This document shows, piece after piece, positions 7,104 through 16,050 of a stretch of DNA of 64,000 nucleotides. Made by a program: the position numbers and the translations under genes. A model generated the notes under the pieces. The model ran no database searches and was not told the origin of the DNA. It worked only from the letters and a program-made list of their open reading frames with translations. Source of the stretch: Hymenobacter sp. YIM 151858-1 (GTDB taxonomy: Bacteria; Bacteroidota; Bacteroidia; Cytophagales; Hymenobacteraceae); NCBI RefSeq assembly GCF_025979705.1, contig NZ_CP110137.1, positions 62,001-126,000 of the forward strand, written 5' to 3'. The stretch's first letter is position 1; every line of letters starts with the position of its first letter.

Positions 7104-8141
7104 TTAGTTATATTCGAAATAATTGAAATTGTTTAACATATAACTAAAAACTTTATTGCGAGTCATAAAGTTAGATTTGTCTCCGCCATCACGATTGAAA
7201 GCATTTATGTATTCAAATGTATACTCATTGAAAGTGTTAGGTGATTCAAGAAGTTCCTTTGGATTTTTATTGTATTTTTTTCGCCTAACTTCAAATGACA
7301 AGAGCTTTTGAGCTATGTTAGATGCTTTCACTTTCTTGATACGATCATGATTTAAGAATAACATATAAAACATATCCACAAATGTCCATTTATTTTTGAA
7401 AACACCTTTTGCATGAGCATTTATTTGATCCATCCATAACAGAACTTTTTGAATTTTTGCAAACTCGGGCATACACTCATTTGCATCAATATCAGCAAAG
7501 TTAGTGTATAGGCTTTTTAAGCTAGCAGCATTCAATGGTTTGGTTTCACCATAAAAAACTAAACAAACGGCATGGTCTAAATAATCCTGATGTTTATATC
7601 TGCTTTCCAAAATTCTGCTATTTTTAAAGAAAGTATGAGTTTCAACCACACTTTGGATCATGAATCCAAGATTACTTGCTAAAGCATGTCTTAATTCAAC
7701 AGGTATCAAGTTCACACCCATTTGCAGTCTCGCAAATAGTGTTCTGATTTCACTACTAGTAGCCTCTTCCACAATTGACACACTCAGCTTATAGCTTAAT
7801 AACTTGGCCTTTTGTTCTCTTGTCAAATCGGAATAATATAGATTTTTGTGTTCAATACCCTCAATCTCAACGACATCGAGCTTTACTCTATCATTTACAA
7901 ATTCAACAATGGAATTTAGTCTCTGTTGACCATCCGCAACTTCATATTTATATGTAGGGTTTTGGGGAGTATGCCTAAAATAGAACTTAGGCAAATCATA
8001 TCCATTTAGTATTGAATCGATAAGTAGCTTCTTTTTCTCTAGCCTCCAAACAGGCGCACGCTGATATTGAGGAGCTGGATTTATAGTATCAATGTTTTTG
8101 TGTAGCTCAGAAATTGTCCAAGTAGTAGTTTCTGCTTTCAT
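7104..8141 (-). CDS. DUF262 (ParB-like) protein, SspE-like without HNH domain
   Basis: A 345-residue DUF262 protein. The N-terminus has WTISELHKNID, QYQRAPVW (25-32) and the hallmark DGQQRLNSI (70-78), the ParB/Srx-like nucleotide-binding motif. SspE, the restriction partner of the Ssp phosphorothioate system, is a DUF262-DUF1524 fusion whose DUF262 half hydrolyses NTP and senses modified DNA and whose HNH half nicks. Here the C-terminal 200 residues are helical and Lys/Asn-rich with no HNH motif, so the nuclease half is absent. It is 12 bp from sspD upstream and 1 bp from the SIR2 gene downstream. Likely a sensor/switch for the SIR2 effector (inference). It is AT-rich like the SIR2 gene. Confidence 0.8.
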   Translation of the reverse strand: MKAETTTWTISELHKNIDTINPAPQYQRAPVWRLEKKKLLIDSILNGYDLPKFYFRHTPQNPTYKYEVADGQQRLNSIVEFVNDRVKLDVVEIEGIEHKNLYYSDLTREQKAKLLSYKLSVSIVEEATSSEIRTLFARLQMGVNLIPVELRHALASNLGFMIQSVVETHTFFKNSRILESRYKHQDYLDHAVCLVFYGETKPLNAASLKSLYTNFADIDANECMPEFAKIQKVLLWMDQINAHAKGVFKNKWTFVDMFYMLFLNHDRIKKVKASNIAQKLLSFEVRRKKYNKNPKELLESPNTFNEYTFEYINAFNRDGGDKSNFMTRNKVFSYMLNNFNYFEYN

Positions 8142-8153
8142 GTATTAAAGGAC

Positions 8154-9260
8154 CTATATAAAACATGCAGCACATCCTACTTCTTCCTCATCATCGAGGT
8201 TATCAAGGAGGAAAGCGCTATTGGAAGATTTGCTTTTTCGTTGTTTGGCTAAAGCATCCAGCTTAATTTGTCGGATGCGTTCTGGCTTGATAAGGTCATC
8301 TAGTGACTCTTCCATCCAAGTGTAACCGTCTTTTTCGTATGCCTTTGCCATTGCAAAGGTTTTTGGATCTTGCTCATACAGCCACACCCATTCTATTTTC
8401 TGTTGGAAAAAGCAGAAATAACAGCCAGAGCGGCTGCGTGCATACTCACCTTTTTGCCCGTCTACTTCGAATGTGCGCTTCTCATAATAGGCTGGTACGC
8501 CTACCCCGCTAGTGCGCAATTCATGAAAGATATCGGCACGAACCAAGTTATCCTCGTTGTCGACAAGGGAAAACTCGGAAGCCTGTGCCAATGGGTAAGC
8601 AGTGTCACGCAGCATGGCAAATACCACGCGGTTAAACAAACGTACATCAACATCGAGCAGTGCATTAAGCTTCTGCGTCTGGTTGAAGCCGCGGGCTAGA
8701 GGCATTTCCACCACAGGAAGTAGGCGCGGCTGTTGAGCCAGGTCAGCCATTTCCCGGTAGAGGCTACTTAAGCGGGGCAAGGCATCAGCCTGGAGTACTT
8801 TTTGAATGACGTCTTCGCTCCAGATGTTGCGCCGAAAAGGGAATATGGACTGAATATTCGGCTTGCGTGAAATGTAGCCTTCACGGTCTTCGTCGCCTCG
8901 GATGCCAACATAGGACACAACCGGGTCGTCGCCTACAAACTGTTCGAAGGGTTCCAGCTTCAGCTTCTTGGTGCACCACCGTGCGCTAGATGAAGGCAAG
9001 TATCCCCCGTACACTTTCACAAAGTGGTCAAAAGAATCTTCGGGACTATCGGGGGCCGCGTTCAGGTGGATTATCTTCTTACCCAGGTAGTTTTCCAGAT
9101 TACTGATCAGAGTATAAGTCTCTGGTAATTCCTTGCCCGTATCACAGAAATAGTATTCTAAATCTAGCTCAGGGTGCTTTTTGCGCAAGTAGATGGCCAA
9201 AGCGGCGCTGTCTTTGCCGCCCGAAATGCCTAATACGTGCCGGAGAGGCTTGTTTCGCAT
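8154..9260 (-). CDS. sspD: SspD/DndC-like ATP pyrophosphatase (PAPS reductase family)
   Basis: A 368-residue PAPS-reductase-family protein. The PP-loop GISGGKDSAAL (11-21) binds ATP. SSARWCTKKLKLEPF (91-105) and SGCYFCFFQQKIEWVW (278-293) carry conserved cysteines (96, 280, 283) of the kind used for a Fe-S cluster or sulfur handling in DndC-like proteins. The tail ends in GCAACFI, a further Cys pair. In phosphorothioation systems this enzyme adenylates DNA or activates the site for sulfur insertion. It lies 7 bp after the ATPase gene in the order sspB-sspC-sspD known from the Ssp system. No adjacent cysteine desulfurase gene (sspA/dndA) exists, so a housekeeping IscS/SufS would have to supply sulfur. 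Confidence 0.85.
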   Translation of the reverse strand: MRNKPLRHVLGISGGKDSAALAIYLRKKHPELDLEYYFCDTGKELPETYTLISNLENYLGKKIIHLNAAPDSPEDSFDHFVKVYGGYLPSSSARWCTKKLKLEPFEQFVGDDPVVSYVGIRGDEDREGYISRKPNIQSIFPFRRNIWSEDVIQKVLQADALPRLSSLYREMADLAQQPRLLPVVEMPLARGFNQTQKLNALLDVDVRLFNRVVFAMLRDTAYPLAQASEFSLVDNEDNLVRADIFHELRTSGVGVPAYYEKRTFEVDGQKGEYARSRSGCYFCFFQQKIEWVWLYEQDPKTFAMAKAYEKDGYTWMEESLDDLIKPERIRQIKLDALAKQRKSKSSNSAFLLDNLDDEEEVGCAACFI

Positions 9261-9267
9261 GGGTGTT

Positions 9268-12200
9268 CTATAGATGCTCCTGTAAAAGGCGAGCCAAAAT
9301 AGCCAAACTTCTAGGTTTGTCGTCGCCTAGCAGGTCACGAATTTTACTTTCCAACTCCTTTTCAGCGGTGCTAGTTTGCTTGGGCCGACGAATAACGCGG
9401 GCCCGTTCCTTGGTGCCGAACATGGATATGCCCACACGGACAATATCCTCAGCTTCGGGGTCGATGACGGTTTTGGTCAGCTCGCAGAGGTTATCGAGCT
9501 CGTGAATACGCTGTACAAACCTATCCTGAAAAATACGCTCGTCGGTATCGTCGAAGTCCTTTAGACTTTTGGTGAGTAAGGCCGTGGCCATGGAATTTAG
9601 CCAAGCTTCCCGGTCATCGAGCTTAGACATAACACGCTCACGGAACACGACCAGCTCCTTAGGTAACTGATGCGGCTCTAGGCTTCGGAAGCGTTCCTGC
9701 AAGGCACGTTTGTACTGCTCAAACTCAACGGATTTACCTACTATATGACTGCTAATGGCTTGCTCCATACGCAGCAGCAAAGCAGGATACGCTTGCCGGA
9801 TGAGGCCGATGTTGTGCTGTAACGCCTGCACGTACCGTTCACGGGTAATTGCATCCTGCTGTAGAGCAGGAAGCGCAAAGCCCAGAGCCCCTGGAAACGT
9901 TTCAAAAAATGCTGCTTGGGGGTCCTTAGCCGTTACAATGGTTTCGCGGAGCCTGAGGGCTGGTGCAGGCAGATTGCGTGTGCGCTTGGCATAGTCAGGC
10001 AATTGACGATAGAACGTCAGGAAGGGCTTGATTGACTCAATGAACGTCTTGTTGGAGAGACGCTCAATAGTGCCCAGCTGCAGCATTTCCCGGTACTCAT
10101 TGAACAACGCCAGCTTTTCAGGAAGAAGCTCAAAAGCCTTAACCGAATACAGCGCTGGGCTCTTGGTGAACAGATCCACCACCTCGGGGTTCAGGTCGGG
10201 AATGTACTTCCCTTCTTCACCGTAAAGCGCAAACTCATGACGCCGGATGAAGAGAAAAATAGGCACCCAGAAGTCAATGAAGCCCTGCTTGAGCTTGAAT
10301 GGCTTGCGCAGTAGCAGATTCATTAGCTCCGAAATCTTCAGCTTGCCCTCCTGTGATTGTTGCAGGAAATTGTCGCAAGCCGCCCACAAAAGCTGGAATG
10401 TAGGCGCTGTGGGCGGCATAAGAGCATACTCACCGTTAAATCGGCCGTGCATACCTGTATCCTGCAGCAGCGACAGGTAAATGGTCTTTTCGGGCGGATA
10501 GTTTTTGGTAGGAAAGTCCAGATCGGGGTACTGCCATTTATTGAATAGCGCCCGAATGAAGTTTTTGCGCGCCGTCAGAATAGGCGTCGACAGCTTGGTA
10601 CGATTTACTAACTCGCTACGATAGGTAGGAGCAGCCGAGTATACTTCCTGTGCAATGTTGGATAAGCAGCGGTTGAATGACCGGCGGTTGTTAAAATTAA
10701 CCTCAGCGGCCCCGTTGAAGTACCAAGTAATGTTCCCATCGGCATGGTACAGGCTATCCAGAACGTAATGATTGAGTAGAGCAATTTGGTGGTCAATGAT
10801 ACCATCAAGCTCCCGCACGGCTACTTTGTCGTTCAGGTTTTCTTTTCGGACCTGACGCACTTTATCAATCTCACGGATGAGGCGTTTGATCTCGCCCGAA
10901 CGACGGTAGATACCATACAGGACGGCGCTCTGCCGATCACCCACAGCTTTCCGGAGCGCTGCTGGAGTGATGGTATCGGAGAAAATCAGATTGACAAAGC
11001 CATCAATTTCGCCTTGTGGCTCTTCAAGCAAAACGTCATCCGTCATGCGAACTTCGAACACGCGGGGCGTACCAGTCTCGTATGAAGCCTGCTTGGCAGC
11101 GATATACGGGAATGTAAAAAACTCACGCAGCCTGGTAGCTACGTCTGTCACCTGCTCTACTAAGGATCCGGCCTCATCAATAGCAAGCTCAATATCCAAG
11201 TCGGTGCCTTCAAACAGGATATAGCTGTTCTTGTGCCGTACTAGCCGGATCAGTTTATGTAGCTCCAGCTTTTTGATGGTAGCAGCTGCCGAAGGTAGGC
11301 CCAGGCTAACCTGAGCATATGTTTCTAACAGCTCGTCACTGATTTCGGCGCCGGCAGGCGCAAAAATGGACAGTAGACCAATGGTTTTGACAAGCTGTCG
11401 GGCCGCAGCAAGGCTCACCTCATCGTCGAAGTATTTTTCCAGCTGGTCTAGAGTAGCCTTCAAGCTAGACCAACGGGTAAAATCCGGGTTGAAGCGCGAC
11501 GTCAGTAATGAGTAGAAATGGTAACTCAAATAGTCGTAAACATGGCTTACGCTGTAGTACACACCCTCCGCGCCGTGCTGCTCAATACCCAGGTAGTCGT
11601 TCGACCGCAGGAACGTAAACAGGGAGCGTTCGTTTTGGCCATAGCGCTGCAAGGCCTGTACTAATACCCCTGCCGAGAGTAAATCAAGAGGCCATACCTG
11701 CTGTTGCATCTCAGCCGTACCATAATCGCGCAGAGGAAATGCATGAGCCGCTTTGATGGCCTTGAAAAGCTGCTCGTTTCTGGCCGTGGCGGGTACTGTG
11801 GCTTGAGTAGTGGACAGCTGTTTCGCAGCTAAAGCAAGCAGCTGCTCTACCGGCTCGTTAAAAGTGAGTTCCTTCAACCGCCCTTTTACCTTCTCCCACT
11901 CAGAGCGCTGCATACGAGTCAACCCAAGAGAGTAAGAACTAACATCCTGGTGAACAGTAGTTAGAAGGAGTATATCCTTGTTGGCATCATTGATATACTC
12001 AGCCAGCTGCTGAATAAAGTAGAGCTCTTCTTCCGGGTTCTCCTTGGATGCGTATTCCAAGAATTTCCCAAACTCATCGACGATGAGCACGAGAGCAAAC
12101 TTCTTTTTCGCCAGTGCCTGGTACTCTTGGTCTATTGCTTCAATGATAGCCGAAGAGGGCGTATCGTTGGTGTCATCGGCCAAGAAGTGCTGAGCCAGCG

Positions 12201-12498
12201 TTTGCTTCAGCGAAGCGTACTGCCCAACGAAATGCTCAAAGCGGAATGATTTGACGTTTTTAAAGCCTGCCTCGGCATGGAAGTATTCATTACGCTTGGT
12301 AAGGGTCTGCTGAAAAGCCCATAGAAAGGCTGATTTACCTGTGCCGTATGCCCCAACAATGTTGAAACAGTGAATCCCAGAGAGGTAGTTGTCGACTATC
12401 TGCCCAAAAATCGTCTGAGCATTGCGGGTGGGGATGTATAAAAGCTCCTGCGCTTCATCCCGTACAATGTTAACCGATGGACTAAACGAGGTGGCCAT
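9268..12498 (-). CDS. sspC: SspC-like P-loop ATPase
   Basis: A 1076-residue ATPase. Walker A is GAYGTGKSAF (49-58) and Walker B LVLIVDEFGKFLEYA (136-150); the rest of the first 400 residues reads as a STAND/AAA-like NTPase with winged-helix segments, followed by a long helical region. The start overlaps the end of the DUF4007 gene by 17 bp, so the two are translationally coupled. In the Ssp system the ATPase SspC works with SspB and SspD to place phosphorothioate in DNA. Size and position fit; identification rests mainly on the neighbours because the sequence between the Walker motifs is not distinctive by eye. Confidence 0.75.
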   Translation of the reverse strand: MATSFSPSVNIVRDEAQELLYIPTRNAQTIFGQIVDNYLSGIHCFNIVGAYGTGKSAFLWAFQQTLTKRNEYFHAEAGFKNVKSFRFEHFVGQYASLKQTLAQHFLADDTNDTPSSAIIEAIDQEYQALAKKKFALVLIVDEFGKFLEYASKENPEEELYFIQQLAEYINDANKDILLLTTVHQDVSSYSLGLTRMQRSEWEKVKGRLKELTFNEPVEQLLALAAKQLSTTQATVPATARNEQLFKAIKAAHAFPLRDYGTAEMQQQVWPLDLLSAGVLVQALQRYGQNERSLFTFLRSNDYLGIEQHGAEGVYYSVSHVYDYLSYHFYSLLTSRFNPDFTRWSSLKATLDQLEKYFDDEVSLAAARQLVKTIGLLSIFAPAGAEISDELLETYAQVSLGLPSAAATIKKLELHKLIRLVRHKNSYILFEGTDLDIELAIDEAGSLVEQVTDVATRLREFFTFPYIAAKQASYETGTPRVFEVRMTDDVLLEEPQGEIDGFVNLIFSDTITPAALRKAVGDRQSAVLYGIYRRSGEIKRLIREIDKVRQVRKENLNDKVAVRELDGIIDHQIALLNHYVLDSLYHADGNITWYFNGAAEVNFNNRRSFNRCLSNIAQEVYSAAPTYRSELVNRTKLSTPILTARKNFIRALFNKWQYPDLDFPTKNYPPEKTIYLSLLQDTGMHGRFNGEYALMPPTAPTFQLLWAACDNFLQQSQEGKLKISELMNLLLRKPFKLKQGFIDFWVPIFLFIRRHEFALYGEEGKYIPDLNPEVVDLFTKSPALYSVKAFELLPEKLALFNEYREMLQLGTIERLSNKTFIESIKPFLTFYRQLPDYAKRTRNLPAPALRLRETIVTAKDPQAAFFETFPGALGFALPALQQDAITRERYVQALQHNIGLIRQAYPALLLRMEQAISSHIVGKSVEFEQYKRALQERFRSLEPHQLPKELVVFRERVMSKLDDREAWLNSMATALLTKSLKDFDDTDERIFQDRFVQRIHELDNLCELTKTVIDPEAEDIVRVGISMFGTKERARVIRRPKQTSTAEKELESKIRDLLGDDKPRSLAILARLLQEHL

Positions 12499-13369
12499 AA
12501 TACTGCTGCATTACCTCATCGAGGTTAATTAATTCTCTTTTGATCGTCAGCACCCGGTTACCGGCCGTGCTGGAGTAGATGATGGCCGTCGGGAAATGGG
12601 CCTTCATCTCTTCAATTTTGTGGAAGAGGCCTTTCTCGTTCAGCGCGAATAGCAAGCCGGGTGAATCAGGTGCAACTTCCAAATCGTTGAAACTGATAGT
12701 CTCGCCAAAATGCTCATTTTCCAAAATCGCGCGCAATACTATCTGCCACGGAATTTCTCGCCGTTCTAGATTTTCGATGTGGTAGCGGATACCATCATTT
12801 TTAGTAATGGTCAGCAACTCTAGATCCTGCAACAAACCATTTGACTCCTCCTCTACATCGTATTTCTCCTTGTCCTTACCGGAAGGCGCATAGCTGCGGA
12901 TGAACACCGTGAGGTCAGAATCAAGCGTATTGGCGTTGAGCTGAGAGGTAGCCCCTAGTTCATTGTTGCGGCGAACGATGAACTGTTGCAGCTGAGCACG
13001 GCTGAATGAGAAACCTTCTTTGCGAAGCTCATTGAACACGAAATGATAGAGCGAAGCCCGGCCGGTCTTAACTAATAGGTAGTGTAAGTACCACAGGGTT
13101 GCGTTGTCTTCAAGATACGGATCGTATCCGTCAGGACCCAGCAACTCGTGAGCTACAGCTTGTAGCTCATCTGCCTCATTTGTAAGACCAAAGGAGCGGA
13201 GCCAATACCGTATTGAGTCCACCATATTCTTACCTACACCCAACTTCACCACTGCATCAGCGTCATTAAACCCTCCGCCTGCCTCTATAAAGTCGTACCC
13301 TTTCTTCAGCCAGCTGTGGCGGCATAAAAAGGTGTTGTGGCCCTGAAAAACCAGCTTTCCACTAAGCAT
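12482..13369 (-). CDS. sspB: DUF4007 protein, SspB-like nickase
   Basis: A 295-residue protein with the DUF4007 layout: an N-terminal FQGHNTFLCRHSWLKKGYDF motif (9-28), then VKLGVGKNMVDSIRYWLR (about 42-59), the stretch LHYLLVKTG, and a central DLTVFIRSYAP. SspB of the Ssp phosphorothioation system is a DUF4007 protein with DNA-nicking activity that exposes the site for sulfur insertion. It is the first gene of the minus-strand operon sspB-sspC-sspD-DUF262-SIR2. An obvious promoter was not found in the roughly 65 bp before the broken recombinase. The VGKNM motif is well conserved in the family. Confidence 0.85.
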   Translation of the reverse strand: MLSGKLVFQGHNTFLCRHSWLKKGYDFIEAGGGFNDADAVVKLGVGKNMVDSIRYWLRSFGLTNEADELQAVAHELLGPDGYDPYLEDNATLWYLHYLLVKTGRASLYHFVFNELRKEGFSFSRAQLQQFIVRRNNELGATSQLNANTLDSDLTVFIRSYAPSGKDKEKYDVEEESNGLLQDLELLTITKNDGIRYHIENLERREIPWQIVLRAILENEHFGETISFNDLEVAPDSPGLLFALNEKGLFHKIEEMKAHFPTAIIYSSTAGNRVLTIKRELINLDEVMQQYYGHLV

Positions 13370-13435
13370 AGTAGCGACTTTTTTATGCTAAGGTAACGTG
13401 CTTGGCAACGGGATACTAAAGGAAATTCCTAATAA

Positions 13436-14435
13436 CTTGAGCATCAACAGGTGTTTACGATTGTGGGCTACCGCCTATCTGGGCAAGGGCTGACCACCGA
13501 GGGCTTCCTGCTCGATTACAACACCGAGGCCAGCAAGAAAGACTTCGTGGCTTACATGGAAGCCAAGATTTACGAGCGGTACCGCAAGGGCAAAACGCAC
13601 AAACAGGGCATCAGCGAGAACACCCGCAAAAACCACCTGAGCAGTCTGATATGCGCTGAAGGCCTTCCGCCCTACCCTCCCCTTCTACAGCCTCAACCAA
13701 CGCTTTGCCGATGATTTCGACGCTTACTTAAAGAAGCACATCAAGTCCATCAACACCATCTGGGGCCGGCACAAGGATGTGAAGACTTACCTCGCGCTGG
13801 CTAAGAAGGACCGCATCAAGTTCGAAGACCCGTACGCCGATTTCGACAATCAATCAGCGCAGGGCCAATGGAAGCCACTGAAGTCGGAGGAACTGTCGCT
13901 GCTCTAGGCCTACTACCAGCGCTGCGAACCGCGCTCGGTGCAGCGTCGCGTGCTGCGCAAGTTTGTCTTCAGCTGCAACAGCAGCCTGAGCCTCGGTGAC
14001 CTGAAAGCCATTCAGTATGCCAAGCTGAACGGCCAGGAGCTGACGTTCCAGATCCAGAAAACCTACGAAAAGAAGCTGCGCGAAATGATGCTGCCACTCA
14101 CGCGCAAGGCCATCAGCTATTTGGAGGATGCCCGTCGAGAGGAAGGGCTGGCCGGCTTTTATAACTACACCGACCAACACTCCAACCGGGTGCTAAAGCT
14201 CATCGCGCAGAAGCTGGGCATCGAAACGAACATGCACCACCACGTCGGGCGTGAGACATTCGGCACCGAGTTCATCCGAAGGGGCGGCAAAGTGGATGTG
14301 CTGCAGATACTAATGGACCACTCCAAGATCAGCACCACTATGAAGTATGTGCACGTCGACGACGACATGAAGCGGGCTACCATCCAGATGCTGGATGAGC
14401 AAGATAGCACCCGTCCATTAATGAAGGTGAGCTAA
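13436..14435 (+). pseudogene. Broken tyrosine recombinase
   Basis: Remains of a Bacteroidota-type integrase of about 400 residues. A first frame (13451-13650) carries an arm/SAM-like region (NTRKNHLSSL). The frame shifts near 13650 to another that reads FADDFDAYLKKHIKSINTIW. An in-frame TAG at 13905-13907 interrupts it, probably where a GAG stood. The last part (to 14435) has the catalytic end: HVGRETFGTEF and MDHSKISTTMKYVHV with the Tyr. The N-terminus is missing. This marks the right side of the defence island, as the intact recombinase at 2557 marks the left. Confidence 0.85.
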
Positions 14436-14440
14436 AGCAG

Positions 14441-14473
14441 AAAGCCCCAACCAGGTTAGGTTGGGGCTTTTGT
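14441..14473 (+). terminator. Intrinsic terminator after the broken recombinase
   Basis: A 12-bp perfect stem (AAAGCCCCAACC, 14441-14452, pairing with 14459-14470), six-base loop, followed by a T-rich tail. Placed right after the recombinase stop. Confidence 0.8.
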
Positions 14474-14500
14474 TAACTGCACAAAAGCGGGTATTACTTA

Positions 14501-14620
14501 CTACAAGAAGCTGACACTCAATAATTCTTTCAAACTTTCAAGGTCCCCTACATCATCTGTGCGGTGAATCATACGATGGCAGTTAGCGCACAATACAGCG
14601 AAGTCAGTTGCTACATTGTG
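14501..14620 (-). pseudogene. HNH endonuclease C-terminal remnant
   Basis: A minus-strand frame reads TDFAVLCANCHRMIHRT followed by DLESLKELL. The C-x-x-C-H-R-M-I-H element is the metal-binding end of a common HNH endonuclease family. Upstream the frame is closed by a stop; a neighbouring frame (about 14624-14690) keeps a possible earlier part, suggesting a frameshift. Only the 3' end survives. Confidence 0.6.
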
Positions 14621-14882
14621 TTATACACTGACACCTTCTGCTAACGAGTTCAATGGTCTCTGTTAAATCCCTAAACCACAAGCTGTGGCACTTAACTAAT
14701 TGTGCTACGGCTGGCCTTAACTTAACAATGAAGCTGGTGTAGACATCAATCATTCAACAAAGACTCTAGAGCATTTGCTATCAGGCCGTTATTGGGACAT
14801 GACAGAGGAAATAGCTATTAGGGTTTGCGCCACTACTTTTTATTCTGTTAACAGCGCCATAAGATGCATGCTGTGAAATAGA

Positions 14883-14915
14883 AAAGCCCTGGCCGTCAAG
14901 CCAGGGCTTTCATCA
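14883..14915. terminator. Bidirectional terminator hairpin
   Basis: AAAGCCCTGGC (14883-14893) pairs perfectly with 14900-14910 across a six-base loop, with A-run and T-run on either side. It closes the antitoxin gene on the minus strand. From 14621 to 14972 no gene is seen besides HNH scraps. Confidence 0.75.
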
Positions 14916-14972
14916 ACTATTCTAATACGCAACTGCTAATAAATAACGCGGATGCCTTGCGGCGAGTGGTGT

Positions 14973-15332
14973 CTAGTGGGCGAGTTCTGGCTCCAATTTG
15001 ATTTTAACAGCAGTGCCAAGTGCACCAAAAACACGCTGCAACGTGCTAATAGTTACATTCGAGGCATTGCGCTCTAATTGTGAAATCTGTGCCTTTTTGA
15101 CACCGATTTTATTGCCTAGTTGCTCTTGAGTCAAACCGTTCTTCTTTCTATATTCTTTAATAGTGCTGGGAATGAGCGCTAATTCCACTGCTTGATCGTA
15201 TGCCTCTCTTTCCGCAGTGCCAACAACTCCAAAAAACTCATCCTCTAAGTCATTATAGCTAGTCAGTTCTAAAGGCGATTTGTGCTCGACGACGCTCTGT
15301 CTCTGGTTTTTCTGTTGCTCTTTCATGGTCAT
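14973..15332 (-). CDS. HigA-like XRE antitoxin
   Basis: A 119-residue protein with a C-terminal XRE helix-turn-helix (about 58-112): IKEYRKKNGLTQEQLGNKIG, then KKAQISQLERNASNVTISTL, ending in AVKIKLEPE. The N-terminal half has an acidic stretch (NDLEDEFFGVVG) that may cover the toxin. It is downstream of a HigB-like toxin by 96 bp, giving the toxin-first order typical of higBA. The DNA-binding domain probably autoregulates the pair. An internal ATG at codon 3 is an equally possible start. Confidence 0.8.
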   Translation of the reverse strand: MTMKEQQKNQRQSVVEHKSPLELTSYNDLEDEFFGVVGTAEREAYDQAVELALIPSTIKEYRKKNGLTQEQLGNKIGVKKAQISQLERNASNVTISTLQRVFGALGTAVKIKLEPELAH

Positions 15333-15428
15333 GTGCTGTGTCTGGTGCTGGTGCTTCTGTTGCGTCGGAGTAAGCGGGATTTTCAGGGGCGGCTCTTGTG
15401 AGCCAACCCCTGCTTAGTGAGTGTCGCG

Positions 15429-15773
15429 TTACGAATCACTCCCGAAATGATCCCGCTTAATTCGCTCGGCTTTCTGAATTTCTTTCTTAGGCGTCTTGGG
15501 AGACTTCTTGTCTATACCATGGGTACAAACAATGAGTGTTTCTTCGACGCCAGTTGAATCCCAAAAGGCAAACAAGCGATAGGCGTTATTGGCGTCTTCC
15601 TCTTTGAATTCCCAGATCCCATCTGAATCGGTCAGCTTCTTAAAGAAACTTCCTTTCTCCCCGTTCTGAACCCGTCGAATCGTGACACCAAGTTCTCTGC
15701 GTGTTTCCGAAGGCAAAGCCTTCATGAACTCCCGCGCCTCGGGAGTCATCTTGACGTTAATTTTTTTCTGCAT
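15429..15773 (-). CDS. HigB/RelE-type toxin (Gp49-like)
   Basis: A 114-residue protein of the phage-derived Gp49/HigB-like family. MTPEAREFMKALPSETRREL forms the N-terminal helices; SFFKKLTDSDGIWEFKEE and NNAYRLFAFWD form the RelE-fold strands, followed by LIVCTHGIDKKSPKTPKKEI with the basic segment conserved in this family. Members are ribosome-dependent mRNA interferases. It is the first gene of a two-gene minus-strand unit with the XRE protein. Confidence 0.8.
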   Translation of the reverse strand: MQKKINVKMTPEAREFMKALPSETRRELGVTIRRVQNGEKGSFFKKLTDSDGIWEFKEEDANNAYRLFAFWDSTGVEETLIVCTHGIDKKSPKTPKKEIQKAERIKRDHFGSDS

Positions 15774-15911
15774 TGGCAGCCGCGTTAAGTAAAGTAATCC
15801 GACACCAAGGATGCCGTGTACCGTTTGTACGTCACAAACATACGGATAGTTTAGTTATAACCATACTTTACAGGGCATGAAGTTTAGTTATATGTAAACG
15901 AAAGTCCAATT

Positions 15912-15979
15912 CAAATAGTGCCCGCGTGGACCGGAATCTAACTTTCCCGTTCTGAGGCCCACTTTTTGGGCACTATTTG
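15912..15979. repeat. 68-base element with 12-bp terminal inverted repeats
   Basis: CAAATAGTGCCC (15912-15923) is exactly complementary to 15968-15979, enclosing 44 bases. It could be a long terminator/attenuator hairpin or a MITE-like scrap; it lies 54 bp from the end of the IS3 element but does not match its ends. Confidence 0.4.
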
Positions 15980-16050
15980 TAAGCTTCTCCGCTCGGTGAT
16001 CCAGTGAAAAGTAGAGGTGTAGGTGGGTACCTTTGAGGTGGTCTAGCTAA

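Noticed and set aside
7104-8141. DUF262 protein as a complete SspE or GmrSD enzyme.
   Set aside because: The protein is 345 residues and lacks the DUF1524/HNH motif that both need.
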